DNA from: JANQGH01 sp039177555 | GTDB lineage: Bacteria; Pseudomonadota; Alphaproteobacteria; DSM-16000; Inquilinaceae | Length of the DNA stretch: 64,000 nt | Assembly (NCBI GenBank): GCA_039177555.1 | Contig: JBCDFV010000006.1 | Location: 78,953 to 142,952 of the forward strand | Direction of reading: 5' to 3' | Shown: positions 34,401 to 42,431 of the stretch, one piece after another | Position numbering within the stretch: the stretch's first letter is position 1 | Layout: every line of letters starts with the position of its first letter | The notes under the pieces: model-generated | Told to the model about the DNA's origin: nothing | The model's input: only the letters and a program-made list of their open reading frames with translations | Database searches by the model: none | Translations under genes and position numbers: made by a program

Positions 34401-35003
34401 TCAGGCGCCATTGGCCAGGACCCGGTCCAGAATATCCAGCCGGTCCGCGCCACAGTAGTTGCGGCCGTCCGCGATCACCCAGGGGGCGCCAAAGACGCCG
34501 CGCGTCATCGAGGCATCGGTCTCCGCGCGCAGCCGATCCTTGATCCGCTGATCGGTCAGGCCCCCTGCCAGGGCGGAGCGATCAAAGCCGGCCGCCTCGG
34601 CAACGTCGAGGGTCTGTTCTTCTTCCTGGATGTCCTCGCCGCGGCCGAAATGGGCGTTGAACAGGGCCTGGGCCATGCGCCGCGCGGCCTCCGGGCCTTC
34701 CGCCTCCTGCGCCCAATAGAACGCACGCGACGGGCGCAGCGCGAAGATCGGCAGGATCGGCGGCTCGACAAAGGCGATGCCCCAGATCCGGGCCAGTCTG
34801 GCCAGATCCTCGCGCGCATAGGCGGCGCGCATGGGCGTTACGTTGACGGGCCGGCCGCCATTCAGCTTCATCGCCGGCCCCAGCAAGATGGCGCGCCAGT
34901 CGACCGTGCGGCCGTGGCGGGCGGCGATGCCGTCGATCCGCTGGGACGCGAGATACGCGTAGGGGCTGGCGATATCGAAATAGAAGATGATGGGTTCCGC
35001 GAT
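34401..35003 (-). CDS. 2-hydroxychromene-2-carboxylate isomerase family protein (DsbA fold), apparent ATC start
   Basis: 200 residues if translation begins at the ATC at 35003-35001, where AGGAGGG is spaced 7 bases upstream. The reading 'IAEPIIFYFDIASPYAYLAS' is the expected N-terminus of this kappa-class GST/DsbA-fold family, with Ser-Pro-Tyr in the glutathione-binding position. An in-frame TAG, the stop of the SDR gene, lies 4 codons earlier, and no ATG, GTG, TTG or CTG occurs before about residue 45. The rest is complete, ending 'GVFGAPWVIADGRNYCGADRLDILDRVL'. Family members isomerise naphthalene-degradation intermediates, but many have other, unknown substrates. An ATG-to-ATC mutation or sequencing error is possible. 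Confidence 0.8.
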   Translation of the reverse strand: MAEPIIFYFDIASPYAYLASQRIDGIAARHGRTVDWRAILLGPAMKLNGGRPVNVTPMRAAYAREDLARLARIWGIAFVEPPILPIFALRPSRAFYWAQEAEGPEAARRMAQALFNAHFGRGEDIQEEEQTLDVAEAAGFDRSALAGGLTDQRIKDRLRAETDASMTRGVFGAPWVIADGRNYCGADRLDILDRVLANGA

Positions 35004-35015
35004 GGCTTGGCCCTC

Positions 35016-35696
35016 CTACCAGGGGATTTCGCTGCCGTCATAGTTCCAGAAACGACCGGTGGTATCCGCGTCAAGTGCGTCGATGATCGCGCGCATCGCG
35101 GCAACGCTGTCGGCGGCCTCCAGCGGCGCCTTGGCACCGCCGATGCCGCTCTTCACCCAACCGGGGTGCAGCACGGCGAAGCTCAGCCCTTCGCCCTTGT
35201 GGTCCATGGCCATGGCGCGCATCGCCGCGTTCACGGCCGCCTTGGACGAGCGATAGATGATCGCCCGGCCGCTGCTCTGGCCGATGCTGCCCATCTGGCT
35301 GGAAATCGTGACGATCTTGCCATGCTCGGCCGCGCGTAGATGGGGCAGGAACGCCTCCGTCACGCGCACGGGGCCCAGCGTATTGGCCTGCAGGACGTCG
35401 ATCCAGGCGGCATAGTCGATGCCCCCGTCGCTGAGCTCGGCCGGGTTGCCGCGACCGGCATTGTTGATCAAGAGGTCGATCGCGATGCCCGACAGCCGCT
35501 CGGACAGGATGGCGACGGCGGCGGGATCGGTCACGTCCATTTCCACCACCGCGACGTCACCGTCGACGCTAAGTAGCTCGCCGGCGGTCCCCGGATCGCG
35601 CACACCGGCCAGCACGGTCCAACCTTCGTCGGCGTATTGGCGGGCAAATTCAAGGCCAATGCCGCGCCCGGCCCCGGTGATCAATGCGACGGGCAT
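35016..35696 (-). CDS. Short-chain dehydrogenase/reductase (SDR)
   Basis: 226 residues, classical SDR. Cofactor loop 'ALITGAGRGIGLEFARQYA', 'VVEMDVTDPAAV', 'DLLINNAGRG' (NNAG motif), catalytic Ser in 'KIVTISSQMGS', and the YxxxK signature in 'IIYRSSKAAVNAAM'. The protein is the size of carbonyl reductase-like and C-factor-like SDRs; substrate unknown. It lies 17 bases after the RidA-like gene and 12 bases before the isomerase start, inside the minus-strand operon. Confidence 0.9.
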   Translation of the reverse strand: MPVALITGAGRGIGLEFARQYADEGWTVLAGVRDPGTAGELLSVDGDVAVVEMDVTDPAAVAILSERLSGIAIDLLINNAGRGNPAELSDGGIDYAAWIDVLQANTLGPVRVTEAFLPHLRAAEHGKIVTISSQMGSIGQSSGRAIIYRSSKAAVNAAMRAMAMDHKGEGLSFAVLHPGWVKSGIGGAKAPLEAADSVAAMRAIIDALDADTTGRFWNYDGSEIPW

Positions 35697-35713
35697 GCCC
35701 CCTCCCCTTCTTG

Positions 35714-36127
35714 CTAGTCGGCCTTGTGCCTGGCCGGCTGTCGCGCGGTGACCTCGATCTCGACCTTCATCCGATCGTCGATCAGCCGTGAGACGATGGC
35801 CGTGGAGGTCGGCCGAACGCCATCGCCGACCGCAGCCCCGATGACCTGCCCGTAAACCGTCAGGACCCGTTCGGCGTCGCTTTGGTCGGCGATGATGATG
35901 CGACTCTGTACGATGTCGGCTAAGGTCGCGCCGGCCTCGGCCAAGACCACCTCGATGGTTTTCAGGGTTTGGCGCGTCTGGCTTTCGACATCGGGCTTGA
36001 TCTCGCCGGTGGCGTAGTCGAAGCCGGTCGTGCCCGCGACGAAGATCCAGCCATCCTCGATGACGGCGCGCGAATAGCCGTACGCGGCCTCAAACGATGA
36101 GCCCGTGCTGATACCCCGCCGGCTCAT
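35714..36127 (-). CDS. RidA family (YjgF/YER057c/UK114) protein
   Basis: 137 residues from the ATG at 36127, which overlaps the thiolase stop (ATGA). Signature 'VAGTTGFDYATGEIKPDVESQTRQTLKTIEVVLAEAG' region and 'VRPTSTAIVSRLIDDRMKVEIEVTA' with its Glu. The strict RidA imine-deaminase Arg at the equivalent of Arg105 may be missing: the final motif reads 'RPTSTAIV', with Arg earlier. So it could belong to the Rid4-7 subfamilies, which act on other enamines or are non-enzymatic. It is part of the thiolase-SDR operon. Confidence 0.82.
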   Translation of the reverse strand: MSRRGISTGSSFEAAYGYSRAVIEDGWIFVAGTTGFDYATGEIKPDVESQTRQTLKTIEVVLAEAGATLADIVQSRIIIADQSDAERVLTVYGQVIGAAVGDGVRPTSTAIVSRLIDDRMKVEIEVTARQPARHKAD

Positions 36128-37326
36128 GCCGCCACCCGTTCCACCGCGATCGCCGTCGCCTCGCCGCCACCAATACACAGGGACGCCACGCCCCGCTTGG
36201 CGTCGTATTGCTCCAGGGCGGCCAGCAAGGTCACGAGGATGCGCGCGCCTGAGGCGCCGATCGGGTGGCCCAGCGCGCAAGCGCCGCCATGGACATTCAC
36301 CTTGTCTGCCGGCAGGTCGAGATCGCGCATCGCCGCCATGGTGACGACGGCAAAGGCCTCGTTGATCTCATAAAGGTCGACGTCGCCGGTCTGCCAGCCG
36401 ACCTTGTCCATTAGCTTGGTGATCGCGCCGATCGGTGCGGTGGTGAACCAGGCCGGGGCCTGGGCGTGGCTGGCATGGCCCTTGACCTCCGCCAGAATCG
36501 GCAGGCCCCGCGCCTCGGCGACCGAACGGCGGGTCAGCAGCAGGGCGGCCGCCCCGTCCGAAATCGAGCTGGAATTGGCGGCCGTCACGGTGCCGTCGGG
36601 GCGAAAGGCCGGTTTCAGGTTCGGAATCTTATCGGGCCGCGCGTTCATCGGCTGTTCGTCGACCGCAACCTCCGTCTCGCCCTTGCGGGACTTGATCGTC
36701 ACCGGCGCGATCTGGCCGGCGAAACTGCCGTCCTCGGTCGCCTTGCGCGCCCGATTCAGGCTCTCGATGGCGAAGCCGTCCTGGGCCTCACGGGTGAACT
36801 GATAGTGCTGGGCCGTGTCCTCGGCGAAGGTGCCCATCAGGCGGCCCGGCTCGTAGGCATCCTCCAGCCCGTCCAGGAACATGTGGTCCAGCACCCGTCC
36901 ATGGCCCATGCGATAGCCCTGCCGCGCCCGGTCCAGCAGGTAGGGCGCGTTGGTCATGCTCTCCAGCCCGCCGGCGATGGCGATGTCGGCCGTGCCGAGC
37001 GCCACGGCATCATGGGCCAGCATGGTCGCCTTCATGCCCGACCCGCACATCTTGTTGACCGTCGTGCAGCCAACGCTGTCCGGAACACCCGCACCTTTCG
37101 ACGCCTGGCGCGCCGGGGCCTGGCCGAGGCCGGCGGGCAGGACGCAACCCATGGTGACCTCGTCGACGTCCTCGCCGTTCAGGCCCGCACGCTTCAGCGC
37201 CGCCGCGATGGCAACGGCCCCCAACTCCGTCGCCTTCACGTCCTTCAGGGCGCCTTGAAAACCGCCCATTGGCGTCCGCGCGGCGGCGACGATGACGATA
37301 GGGTCCTTGCTCGGCTCTGCAGCCAT
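36124..37326 (-). CDS. Acetyl-CoA C-acetyltransferase / thiolase
   Basis: 400 residues from the ATG at 37326, with GGAGG upstream. The nucleophilic Cys is in 'NKMCGSGMKATMLAHDAV'; 'HGGACALGHPIGASGARI' and 'GVASLCIGGGEATAI' carry the catalytic His and second Cys. It condenses or splits acetoacetyl-CoA or longer 3-ketoacyl-CoA. Length and motifs suggest the biosynthetic/acetoacetyl-CoA type, but chain-length preference cannot be told. It follows a MaoC dehydratase gene and is followed by RidA, SDR and isomerase genes, consistent with a CoA-ester pathway. Confidence 0.93.
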   Translation of the reverse strand: MAAEPSKDPIVIVAAARTPMGGFQGALKDVKATELGAVAIAAALKRAGLNGEDVDEVTMGCVLPAGLGQAPARQASKGAGVPDSVGCTTVNKMCGSGMKATMLAHDAVALGTADIAIAGGLESMTNAPYLLDRARQGYRMGHGRVLDHMFLDGLEDAYEPGRLMGTFAEDTAQHYQFTREAQDGFAIESLNRARKATEDGSFAGQIAPVTIKSRKGETEVAVDEQPMNARPDKIPNLKPAFRPDGTVTAANSSSISDGAAALLLTRRSVAEARGLPILAEVKGHASHAQAPAWFTTAPIGAITKLMDKVGWQTGDVDLYEINEAFAVVTMAAMRDLDLPADKVNVHGGACALGHPIGASGARILVTLLAALEQYDAKRGVASLCIGGGEATAIAVERVAA

Positions 37327-37404
37327 ATCAGCCTCCAAGAGGTTCGGTCGTCAGGGTGCTATCATCGATGTGGTCACACGCCGGTTCGGCGCCAAGCGCG
37401 ATCG

Positions 37405-37863
37405 TCATTGACCCCGCGTCGGCAGCACGACCGTGGTATCCATTTCAATAACAATTTCATCATGCTGATCGAATGTCTTAATGTTCAATAGCAACGTGCC
37501 GCGCGGCGCGCCGGAACGGGAGGGCGTGGCCTTCACCACCTCCGCCTCGGCGCGCAGACGGTCGCCGGCGCGCAGCGGCTTGGGCCAGCGCAGATTCTGC
37601 ACGCCGACGCCGATGATCGGCGAGCCGCCCAGGATCTTGCCGTCAACGATCAGTCGCATGGTCAGGGCCGCTGTGTGCCAGCCGCTGGCCGCCACCCCAC
37701 CCAGCAGGCTGGCGTCGGCGATGTCCACGTCCAGATGGTGCGGCTGAGGGTCGAAGCTGCGGCAGAATGCGTCGATCTCCTCTTCCGTAACCGTCAGCGA
37801 CCCGGTCGCCATACGGTCGCCGACGGCGAAATCCTCGAATGTGCGCGGCCAATCGTCCAGCAC
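37405..37863 (-). CDS. MaoC-like (R)-specific enoyl-CoA hydratase/dehydratase
   Basis: 152 residues from a GTG at 37863, which has GGAGG 6 bases before it; a longer in-frame ATG at 37929 overlaps the previous gene heavily. Hot-dog fold motifs: 'EIDAFCRSFDPQPHHLD' with the Asp and His of the hydratase site, and 'ASGWHTAALTMRLIVDG'. It probably hydrates or dehydrates an acyl-CoA in the cytoplasm. It begins directly after the CPT-like kinase stop and precedes the thiolase by 78 bases. Confidence 0.85.
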   Translation of the reverse strand: MLDDWPRTFEDFAVGDRMATGSLTVTEEEIDAFCRSFDPQPHHLDVDIADASLLGGVAASGWHTAALTMRLIVDGKILGGSPIIGVGVQNLRWPKPLRAGDRLRAEAEVVKATPSRSGAPRGTLLLNIKTFDQHDEIVIEMDTTVVLPTRGQ

Positions 37864-37864
37864 G

Positions 37865-38506
37865 TCAATCCTCCGATACAGCGCGTCGGGCCAATTGCTC
37901 GAATGCCATGGGTGGCGGACCGTTGGCAAGGTGTCGGCGAATGGCTTCCGCGCACTGCATGGGGCTCAACAGCGAGGTGTCGACCTCAAGCTCGTAAATG
38001 CCAGGGTCATGCACCGCCTGTTGCCATCGGCGCACGGCTTCGGGAACGGGGTCGTCGTCGGTTCCGGCAAGGTAGGTGTCATCGCCTGAGTGCTGAGCGG
38101 CATTGCGTCTAGACATAATCACGTCGATCGGACAGCGGACGCCGACGAACAGCACCGGCAGGCCGGCAAGGCGTCGCGCGCTGTCCGCCAGGATGTGGCG
38201 CGGCGTCGAATAGGCATCATGATGGCCGACATCGACCACGACGTTGAGGCCGAGCCGGCTGTGGGCCGCGATCGACTCGTAGAGCGCCGCATATAGCGTG
38301 ACCACGAGGTCCTCCAGATCCGGCCGCTCGCCGCCGGGCCGCAGCCCAATGCCAGGCTGATAGCGCTTAGGCGTCGCCCGCTCCTTGACCATATCGACGC
38401 CAAGGTTCATCCATGGCCCATCGAAGGCGTCCTGGATGGCCGCGACGATGCTGGACTTCCCCGACCTCGGGGCGCCGTTCAGTATGATGATCTGGCCTGG
38501 TGCCAT
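37865..38506 (-). CDS. Chloramphenicol phosphotransferase-like P-loop kinase
   Basis: 213 residues from the ATG at 38506. It begins 'MAPGQIIILNGAPRSGKSSI', a Walker A loop with the GAPRSGKSS pattern of the chloramphenicol 3-O-phosphotransferase (CPT) family. 'LNVVVDVGHHDAYSTPRHI' with Asp is the likely catalytic base region, and 'LPVLFVGVRCPIDVIMSRR' is the LID-like part. The family also contains kinases of unknown substrate, so antibiotic resistance is not implied. It is divergent from the RoxA-like gene, with only 54 bases between the starts. Confidence 0.78.
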   Translation of the reverse strand: MAPGQIIILNGAPRSGKSSIVAAIQDAFDGPWMNLGVDMVKERATPKRYQPGIGLRPGGERPDLEDLVVTLYAALYESIAAHSRLGLNVVVDVGHHDAYSTPRHILADSARRLAGLPVLFVGVRCPIDVIMSRRNAAQHSGDDTYLAGTDDDPVPEAVRRWQQAVHDPGIYELEVDTSLLSPMQCAEAIRRHLANGPPPMAFEQLARRAVSED

Positions 38507-38560
38507 TGCTTCCGCCACTTCATGCGGAAGCACCGTAGTTCCGAAGCGCCTGGAGGCACA

Positions 38561-39736
38561 ATGCCGCCTGCCCGCCTCGATTGGCGAGAGTTGTCGCCCG
38601 ATCGGTTCCTTGAGCGTTACTGGCAGCGTGAACCGTTGCTTTGGCGCCAAGCACTGCCTGGGTTCCAAAGCCCGATCACGCGGCATGATCTGGCTGAACT
38701 GGCCTGTCAGGACGAGGCTGACGCGCGACTGGTTGTTCATGAGCCTGACGCCGAGCCGCCATGGACCGTGCAGCATGGCCCGTTCGACCAGGCCGACTTC
38801 GACGACCTGCCGGCCCAGGGCTGGACCTTGCTCGTTCAAGCGGTCGATGCCTGGCTGCCGGCAGTTGCCGACCTCATCACCGCGTTCGATTTCCTGCCCA
38901 CTTGGCGCCTTGACGACATCATGGTTTCGCACGCCGTCAGCGCGGGCGGCGTCGGGCCGCATATCGACCAGTACGACGTGTTTCTACTGCAGGCCGCCGG
39001 CAAGCGGCGCTGGCGCTACGGCTCTCGATCCGGGTCCAGCCTAGCCTTCCGCGCCGATCTCGACCTGCGCATCTTGGAGACCTTTGAACCCACCCATGAG
39101 GCCATTCTGGAACCTGGCGACATCCTCTATCTGCCGCCCGGCGTCGCGCATGAGGGGGTGGCGGTCGACGATGCCTGCCTGACCTTCTCGATCGGCTTTC
39201 GCGCCCCCGGCGTCGCCGACCTGGCGAGCCGATTTGCCGATGCAGTGGCAGAGTTTGCCGAGCATCAGGGCGATACGGCGCCCCGCTACGCCGACCCCGG
39301 CATGACCCGGCCGGCCGACCCGACCCTGATTGGCGACGAGGCTGTGGCCACCATGACAACGCTGCTTCAACGCCAGCTCGACACCCCCGCCCTGCTGCGG
39401 CAAGCCATTGGCGAACTGGTCACCGAACCGCGCGTACCGCCGACGATGCCGGACAAGCAGATTGAGCCCGCCACGGTCAGCGCGCGTATTGGTGCCGGCG
39501 ATACCCTTGAACGCGTGATGGGCAGCCGCTGGGCCCATCTTTCGCTCGGCACCGACGCGCTGTTGTGCGTCGACGGGGTCTGCCGCCAGACGGACGCCAA
39601 CCTGGCGGCCGCGCTGTGCGGGTCAGAAACCGTCGAGCAGACCCGGCTGTCGCGCTGGCAAGACGAGCCGGGCCTGTGGGCGCTGCTGGCGGAGTTGGTT
39701 AGCCAAGGCAGTCTGGCCTGGCACGACAGAGATTAG
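38561..39736 (+). CDS. Cupin/JmjC-type ribosomal oxygenase, RoxA (YcfD)-like
   Basis: 391 residues from the ATG at 38561, with GGAGG 6 bases earlier. The N-terminus 'RFLERYWQREPLLWRQALPGF' and 'MVSHAVSAGGVGPHIDQYDVFLLQAAGKRRW' match ribosomal oxygenases. The iron ligands are His and Asp in 'GPHIDQYD' and His in 'LPPGVAHEGVAV'. The C-terminal half is the dimerisation and winged-helix part. In E. coli the enzyme hydroxylates Arg81 of ribosomal protein L16 using 2-oxoglutarate and Fe(II). The 3' end overlaps the convergent lipoprotein gene by 4 bases. Confidence 0.88.
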   Translation: MPPARLDWRELSPDRFLERYWQREPLLWRQALPGFQSPITRHDLAELACQDEADARLVVHEPDAEPPWTVQHGPFDQADFDDLPAQGWTLLVQAVDAWLPAVADLITAFDFLPTWRLDDIMVSHAVSAGGVGPHIDQYDVFLLQAAGKRRWRYGSRSGSSLAFRADLDLRILETFEPTHEAILEPGDILYLPPGVAHEGVAVDDACLTFSIGFRAPGVADLASRFADAVAEFAEHQGDTAPRYADPGMTRPADPTLIGDEAVATMTTLLQRQLDTPALLRQAIGELVTEPRVPPTMPDKQIEPATVSARIGAGDTLERVMGSRWAHLSLGTDALLCVDGVCRQTDANLAAALCGSETVEQTRLSRWQDEPGLWALLAELVSQGSLAWHDRD

Positions 39737-40374
39737 TCGGTCCGCACCCAGGCCTCTTCCAGCCCGTTACGGTGATGGGTTTCGCGATAGGCGATCGGCC
39801 CCTCGCCCGGCGCGTACCAGGTGGTGCGGGTTCGGCGGGTATTGTCGCACTCCACGACGTAAGCGGGGGTCGCGCCGTGACCCGGCCGCAGGACCTCGAC
39901 CGCATCGGTCACTTCGCAGCGCGTTTCGCGCGTGTAGCTGCGACCCGTGTGGGACCGCGCCTGCCGTTCGTAGCGGCCAACGCTGCCGACCTGAAGCGGA
40001 TAGAGCGAGTCCAGCTGGCGGACGGTCGCCTGACCGGTGTGCCAGTTGCGGGAGTCGCCGCAATTCGCCCAACTGTCGGACGGCGAGAACCAGTCATTCG
40101 CTCGCGTCCAGGTGCAGCCGTTGCTTTCGGTAACCCGCGCGCCATTGCCGTAGGCGCTGGCGGAAAACGAGATGGTGCGGCCATCCATCAGGTTGGTCGC
40201 GGTCATCGTGCCTAGATTGCTGATCGGCGCCTGGGCGACCTGGGCGATCGGCTGGGTCAGGGGCTGGGTATCTGGTCGGGTCGACGAGCCGAAGCCGAAT
40301 GACGGGAGTTCGAACCCGCCGGCCGAGCAGGCGGAGATGGGCAGGGCGAGTGCGAGGACCAAAAGGCGTTTCAT
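39733..40374 (-). CDS. Putative lipoprotein of unknown function
   Basis: 213 residues from the ATG at 40374, with GGAGA upstream. The lipoprotein signal 'MKRLLVLALALPISAC' places Cys16 at the lipid site. After a low-complexity linker ('TQPLTQPIAQVAQAP') comes a domain with 'GCTWTRANDWFSPSDSWANCG' and later Cys residues, plausibly disulfide-linked, and a C-terminal 'TTWYAPGEGPIAYRETH'. The sequence has the look of a single exported beta domain. No named family is recognised. It overlaps the RoxA-like gene by 4 bases. Confidence 0.7.
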   Translation of the reverse strand: MKRLLVLALALPISACSAGGFELPSFGFGSSTRPDTQPLTQPIAQVAQAPISNLGTMTATNLMDGRTISFSASAYGNGARVTESNGCTWTRANDWFSPSDSWANCGDSRNWHTGQATVRQLDSLYPLQVGSVGRYERQARSHTGRSYTRETRCEVTDAVEVLRPGHGATPAYVVECDNTRRTRTTWYAPGEGPIAYRETHHRNGLEEAWVRTD

Positions 40375-40493
40375 TGTCTGTTCTCCAGATGTCTGGCCGT
40401 TGGGTGCGGCCTGGATCATGCGGAGAACAGCGGGGCGCCGGGATTATTCCCGGACGTGCGCAAAAAACGCGCGAAGAAGCCGTTCGACGCGGG

Positions 40494-41666
40494 TTATCGC
40501 GTCTCGCTCATCAACTCGCGGCCAATCAGCATCCGGCGGATCTCCGACGTGCCGGCGCCAATCTCGTAGAGCTTGGCATCGCGCAGCAGGCGGCCCGTGG
40601 GATACTCATTAACGTAGCCATAGCCACCCAGGCACTGGATCGCCTGCAACGCCATCCAGGTCGCCCGTTCCGCCGCGTGGAGGATGGCGCCGGCGGCGTC
40701 CTTGCGGGTCACCTCGCCCCGGTCACACGCCTTGCCGACCGCGTAGACGTAAGCCTTGGCCGCGTTCATGGTCACATACATGTCGGCCAGCTTGCCTTGC
40801 ATAAGCTGAAACTCGCCAATCGGCTGGCCGAACTGCTTGCGCTCATGAACATAGGGCACGACCACATCCATGCAGGCCTGCATGATGCCCAAGGGGCCTG
40901 CGGCAAGCACGGCGCGCTCGTAATCGAGGCCGGACATCAAGACCTTGACGCCCGTGCCCTCCTTGCCGAGCACGTTTTCCTCCGGCACTTCGCAGTCGGT
41001 GAACACCAACTCGCTGGTGTTGGACCCGCGCATGCCCAGCTTGTCCAGCTTCTGCGCCGGGTTGAAGCCCTTCATGCCCTTTTCGATGATGAAGGCGGTG
41101 ATGCCGCGCGGGCCAGCCGCCGGGTCGGTCTTGGCGTAGATCACCAGCGTATCGGCGTCGGGGCCGTTGGTGATCCACATCTTGCTGCCGTTGATGACGT
41201 AGCGGTCGCCCTTTTTCTCCGCCCGGGTGCGCATGCCGACCACGTCGGAGCCGGCGCCGGGCTCCGACATGGCCAGCGCGCCGACATGTTCGCCGGAGAT
41301 CAGTTTGGGCAGATAGCGCTCGCGCTGTTCCTCGCTGCCATTCAGGCGCAACTGGTTCACGCAGAGATTGGAATGGGCGCCGTAGGACAGGCCGACCGCG
41401 CCCGACGCCCGGCTGACCTCCTCCATCGCCACGATGTGCTCCAGATAGCCCATGCCGGAGCCGCCATATTCCTCCTCCACAGTGATCCCGAGCAGGCCGA
41501 GCGCGCCCATCTTCTGCCAGAGATCGGTCGGGAAATCGTTGGCTTCGTCGATCGCGGCCGCGCGCGGCGCGATCTCGTCCGAGGCGAAGCTCAAAACCGT
41601 GTCGCGCAGCATGTCCGCCGTGTCGCCCAGATCGAAGTTAAGCGACGGCAAGCTGTTCGGGATCAT
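40494..41666 (-). CDS. ivd: Isovaleryl-CoA dehydrogenase
   Basis: 390 residues from the ATG at 41666. Acyl-CoA dehydrogenase fold; 'ALAMSEPGAGSDVVGM' and 'WITNGPDADTLVIYAKT' are signature segments. The catalytic base of isovaleryl-CoA dehydrogenases, a Glu in the position before Arg in 'GLDYERAVLAAGPLGIMQ', is present, unlike ordinary acyl-CoA dehydrogenases that use a Glu near the C-terminus. It oxidises isovaleryl-CoA to 3-methylcrotonyl-CoA in leucine breakdown and passes electrons to ETF. Last gene of the maeB-mgtE operon; no methylcrotonyl-CoA carboxylase genes are in this window. Confidence 0.93.
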   Translation of the reverse strand: MIPNSLPSLNFDLGDTADMLRDTVLSFASDEIAPRAAAIDEANDFPTDLWQKMGALGLLGITVEEEYGGSGMGYLEHIVAMEEVSRASGAVGLSYGAHSNLCVNQLRLNGSEEQRERYLPKLISGEHVGALAMSEPGAGSDVVGMRTRAEKKGDRYVINGSKMWITNGPDADTLVIYAKTDPAAGPRGITAFIIEKGMKGFNPAQKLDKLGMRGSNTSELVFTDCEVPEENVLGKEGTGVKVLMSGLDYERAVLAAGPLGIMQACMDVVVPYVHERKQFGQPIGEFQLMQGKLADMYVTMNAAKAYVYAVGKACDRGEVTRKDAAGAILHAAERATWMALQAIQCLGGYGYVNEYPTGRLLRDAKLYEIGAGTSEIRRMLIGRELMSETR

Positions 41667-41692
41667 GGCAGGCAGCCCTTGGACATGTATTT

Positions 41693-41983
41693 CTATATAG
41701 TGTCGGCCAGGCGAATGCGCGTCACCCCCCGCGCGTCTTTCGGATCGACTTTTTCGCCATTGCGCAGGACGTCGATGCGGCCTTGGCGCGCCAAATGCAG
41801 GATCTGCTGTTTGACCGGGTTCAGATAGCGCCGCCACGCGTCCGGCCCATCCTTGGGCTTCACCCGCCCGATCGCGAAGCCGCGCGCGATGTCGGCGGGC
41901 GTTGGTGCGTCGGCCTCTGCCGCCCGCTCCAGAATGTAGGCGACCAGCGGATCTTCGGTCTTCTCGTCGTGGCTCGTGGACAT
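41693..41983 (-). CDS. DUF3253 domain protein
   Basis: 96 residues from the ATG at 41983. The winged-helix-like DUF3253 pattern is clear: 'ILERAAEADAPTPADIARGF', 'KPKDGPDAWRRYLNPVKQQILHLARQGRIDVLRNGEKVDP', and the C-terminal 'GVTRIRL'. Function is unknown; the helix arrangement suggests possible nucleic acid binding. It is located 4 bases after the thioesterase stop and 26 before the ivd start. Confidence 0.85.
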   Translation of the reverse strand: MSTSHDEKTEDPLVAYILERAAEADAPTPADIARGFAIGRVKPKDGPDAWRRYLNPVKQQILHLARQGRIDVLRNGEKVDPKDARGVTRIRLADTI

Positions 41984-41987
41984 TCGC

Positions 41988-42431
41988 TTAACTCTGTCTG
42001 TCTGGAATGCGGATGCAGGTTTGCTGCATCCGGGCGACCAGCGTCGCGCGCTCGCCCGTGTCGGCAAAGACGTCGACCTCTACCACGGTCAGGGTCCGGC
42101 CGGGGCGCAGCACGCGCCCTTCGGCCCGGAAGCGATCGCCGCGTGCCGGCGCCAGCAGGTTGATCTTGAATTCGACGGCAAGAACGTTGGTGCCTTCCGG
42201 CATCATCGTGGCGGCCGCCAGACCGCCCGTGGTGTCGGCCAACAGGGTGGTGATGCCGGCATGCTGATAGCCATGCTGCTGCGACAGATCCGGCTGGGCG
42301 GGCATCGACATGGTTGCCGTGCCGTCGCTGACGCTGTCGACGGTGACCCCCAGCTTGCGCAGCACCGGCATGCCGTCAGCGATGGCGCGGACCCGCGCCT
42401 CGGTTTCGTTTGAGATTACAGCAGTATCCAT
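41988..42431 (-). CDS. PaaI-type hotdog thioesterase
   Basis: 147 residues from the ATG at 42431, overlapping the mgtE stop by 16 bases. The hot-dog core motif 'QHGYQHAGITTLLADTTGGLAAA' contains the family Asp and the 'H-G' substrate-binding motif; 'NVLAVEFKINLLAPA' follows. Such enzymes hydrolyse acyl- or aryl-CoA thioesters in the cytoplasm. Position between a magnesium transporter and acyl-CoA dehydrogenase genes fits a CoA-ester role; the exact ester is unknown. Confidence 0.85.
   Translation of the reverse strand: MDTAVISNETEARVRAIADGMPVLRKLGVTVDSVSDGTATMSMPAQPDLSQQHGYQHAGITTLLADTTGGLAAATMMPEGTNVLAVEFKINLLAPARGDRFRAEGRVLRPGRTLTVVEVDVFADTGERATLVARMQQTCIRIPDRQS

Noticed and set aside
37865..38506. 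Antibiotic-resistance gene call for the CPT-like kinase
   Set aside because: The family is broad and the gene sits in a metabolic operon; no mobile element or other resistance gene is near.
40305..40325. GGGAGTTCGAACCCGCC resembling a tRNA T arm
   Set aside because: No acceptor or anticodon arms can be built around it, and it lies inside a lipoprotein gene with a good signal sequence.
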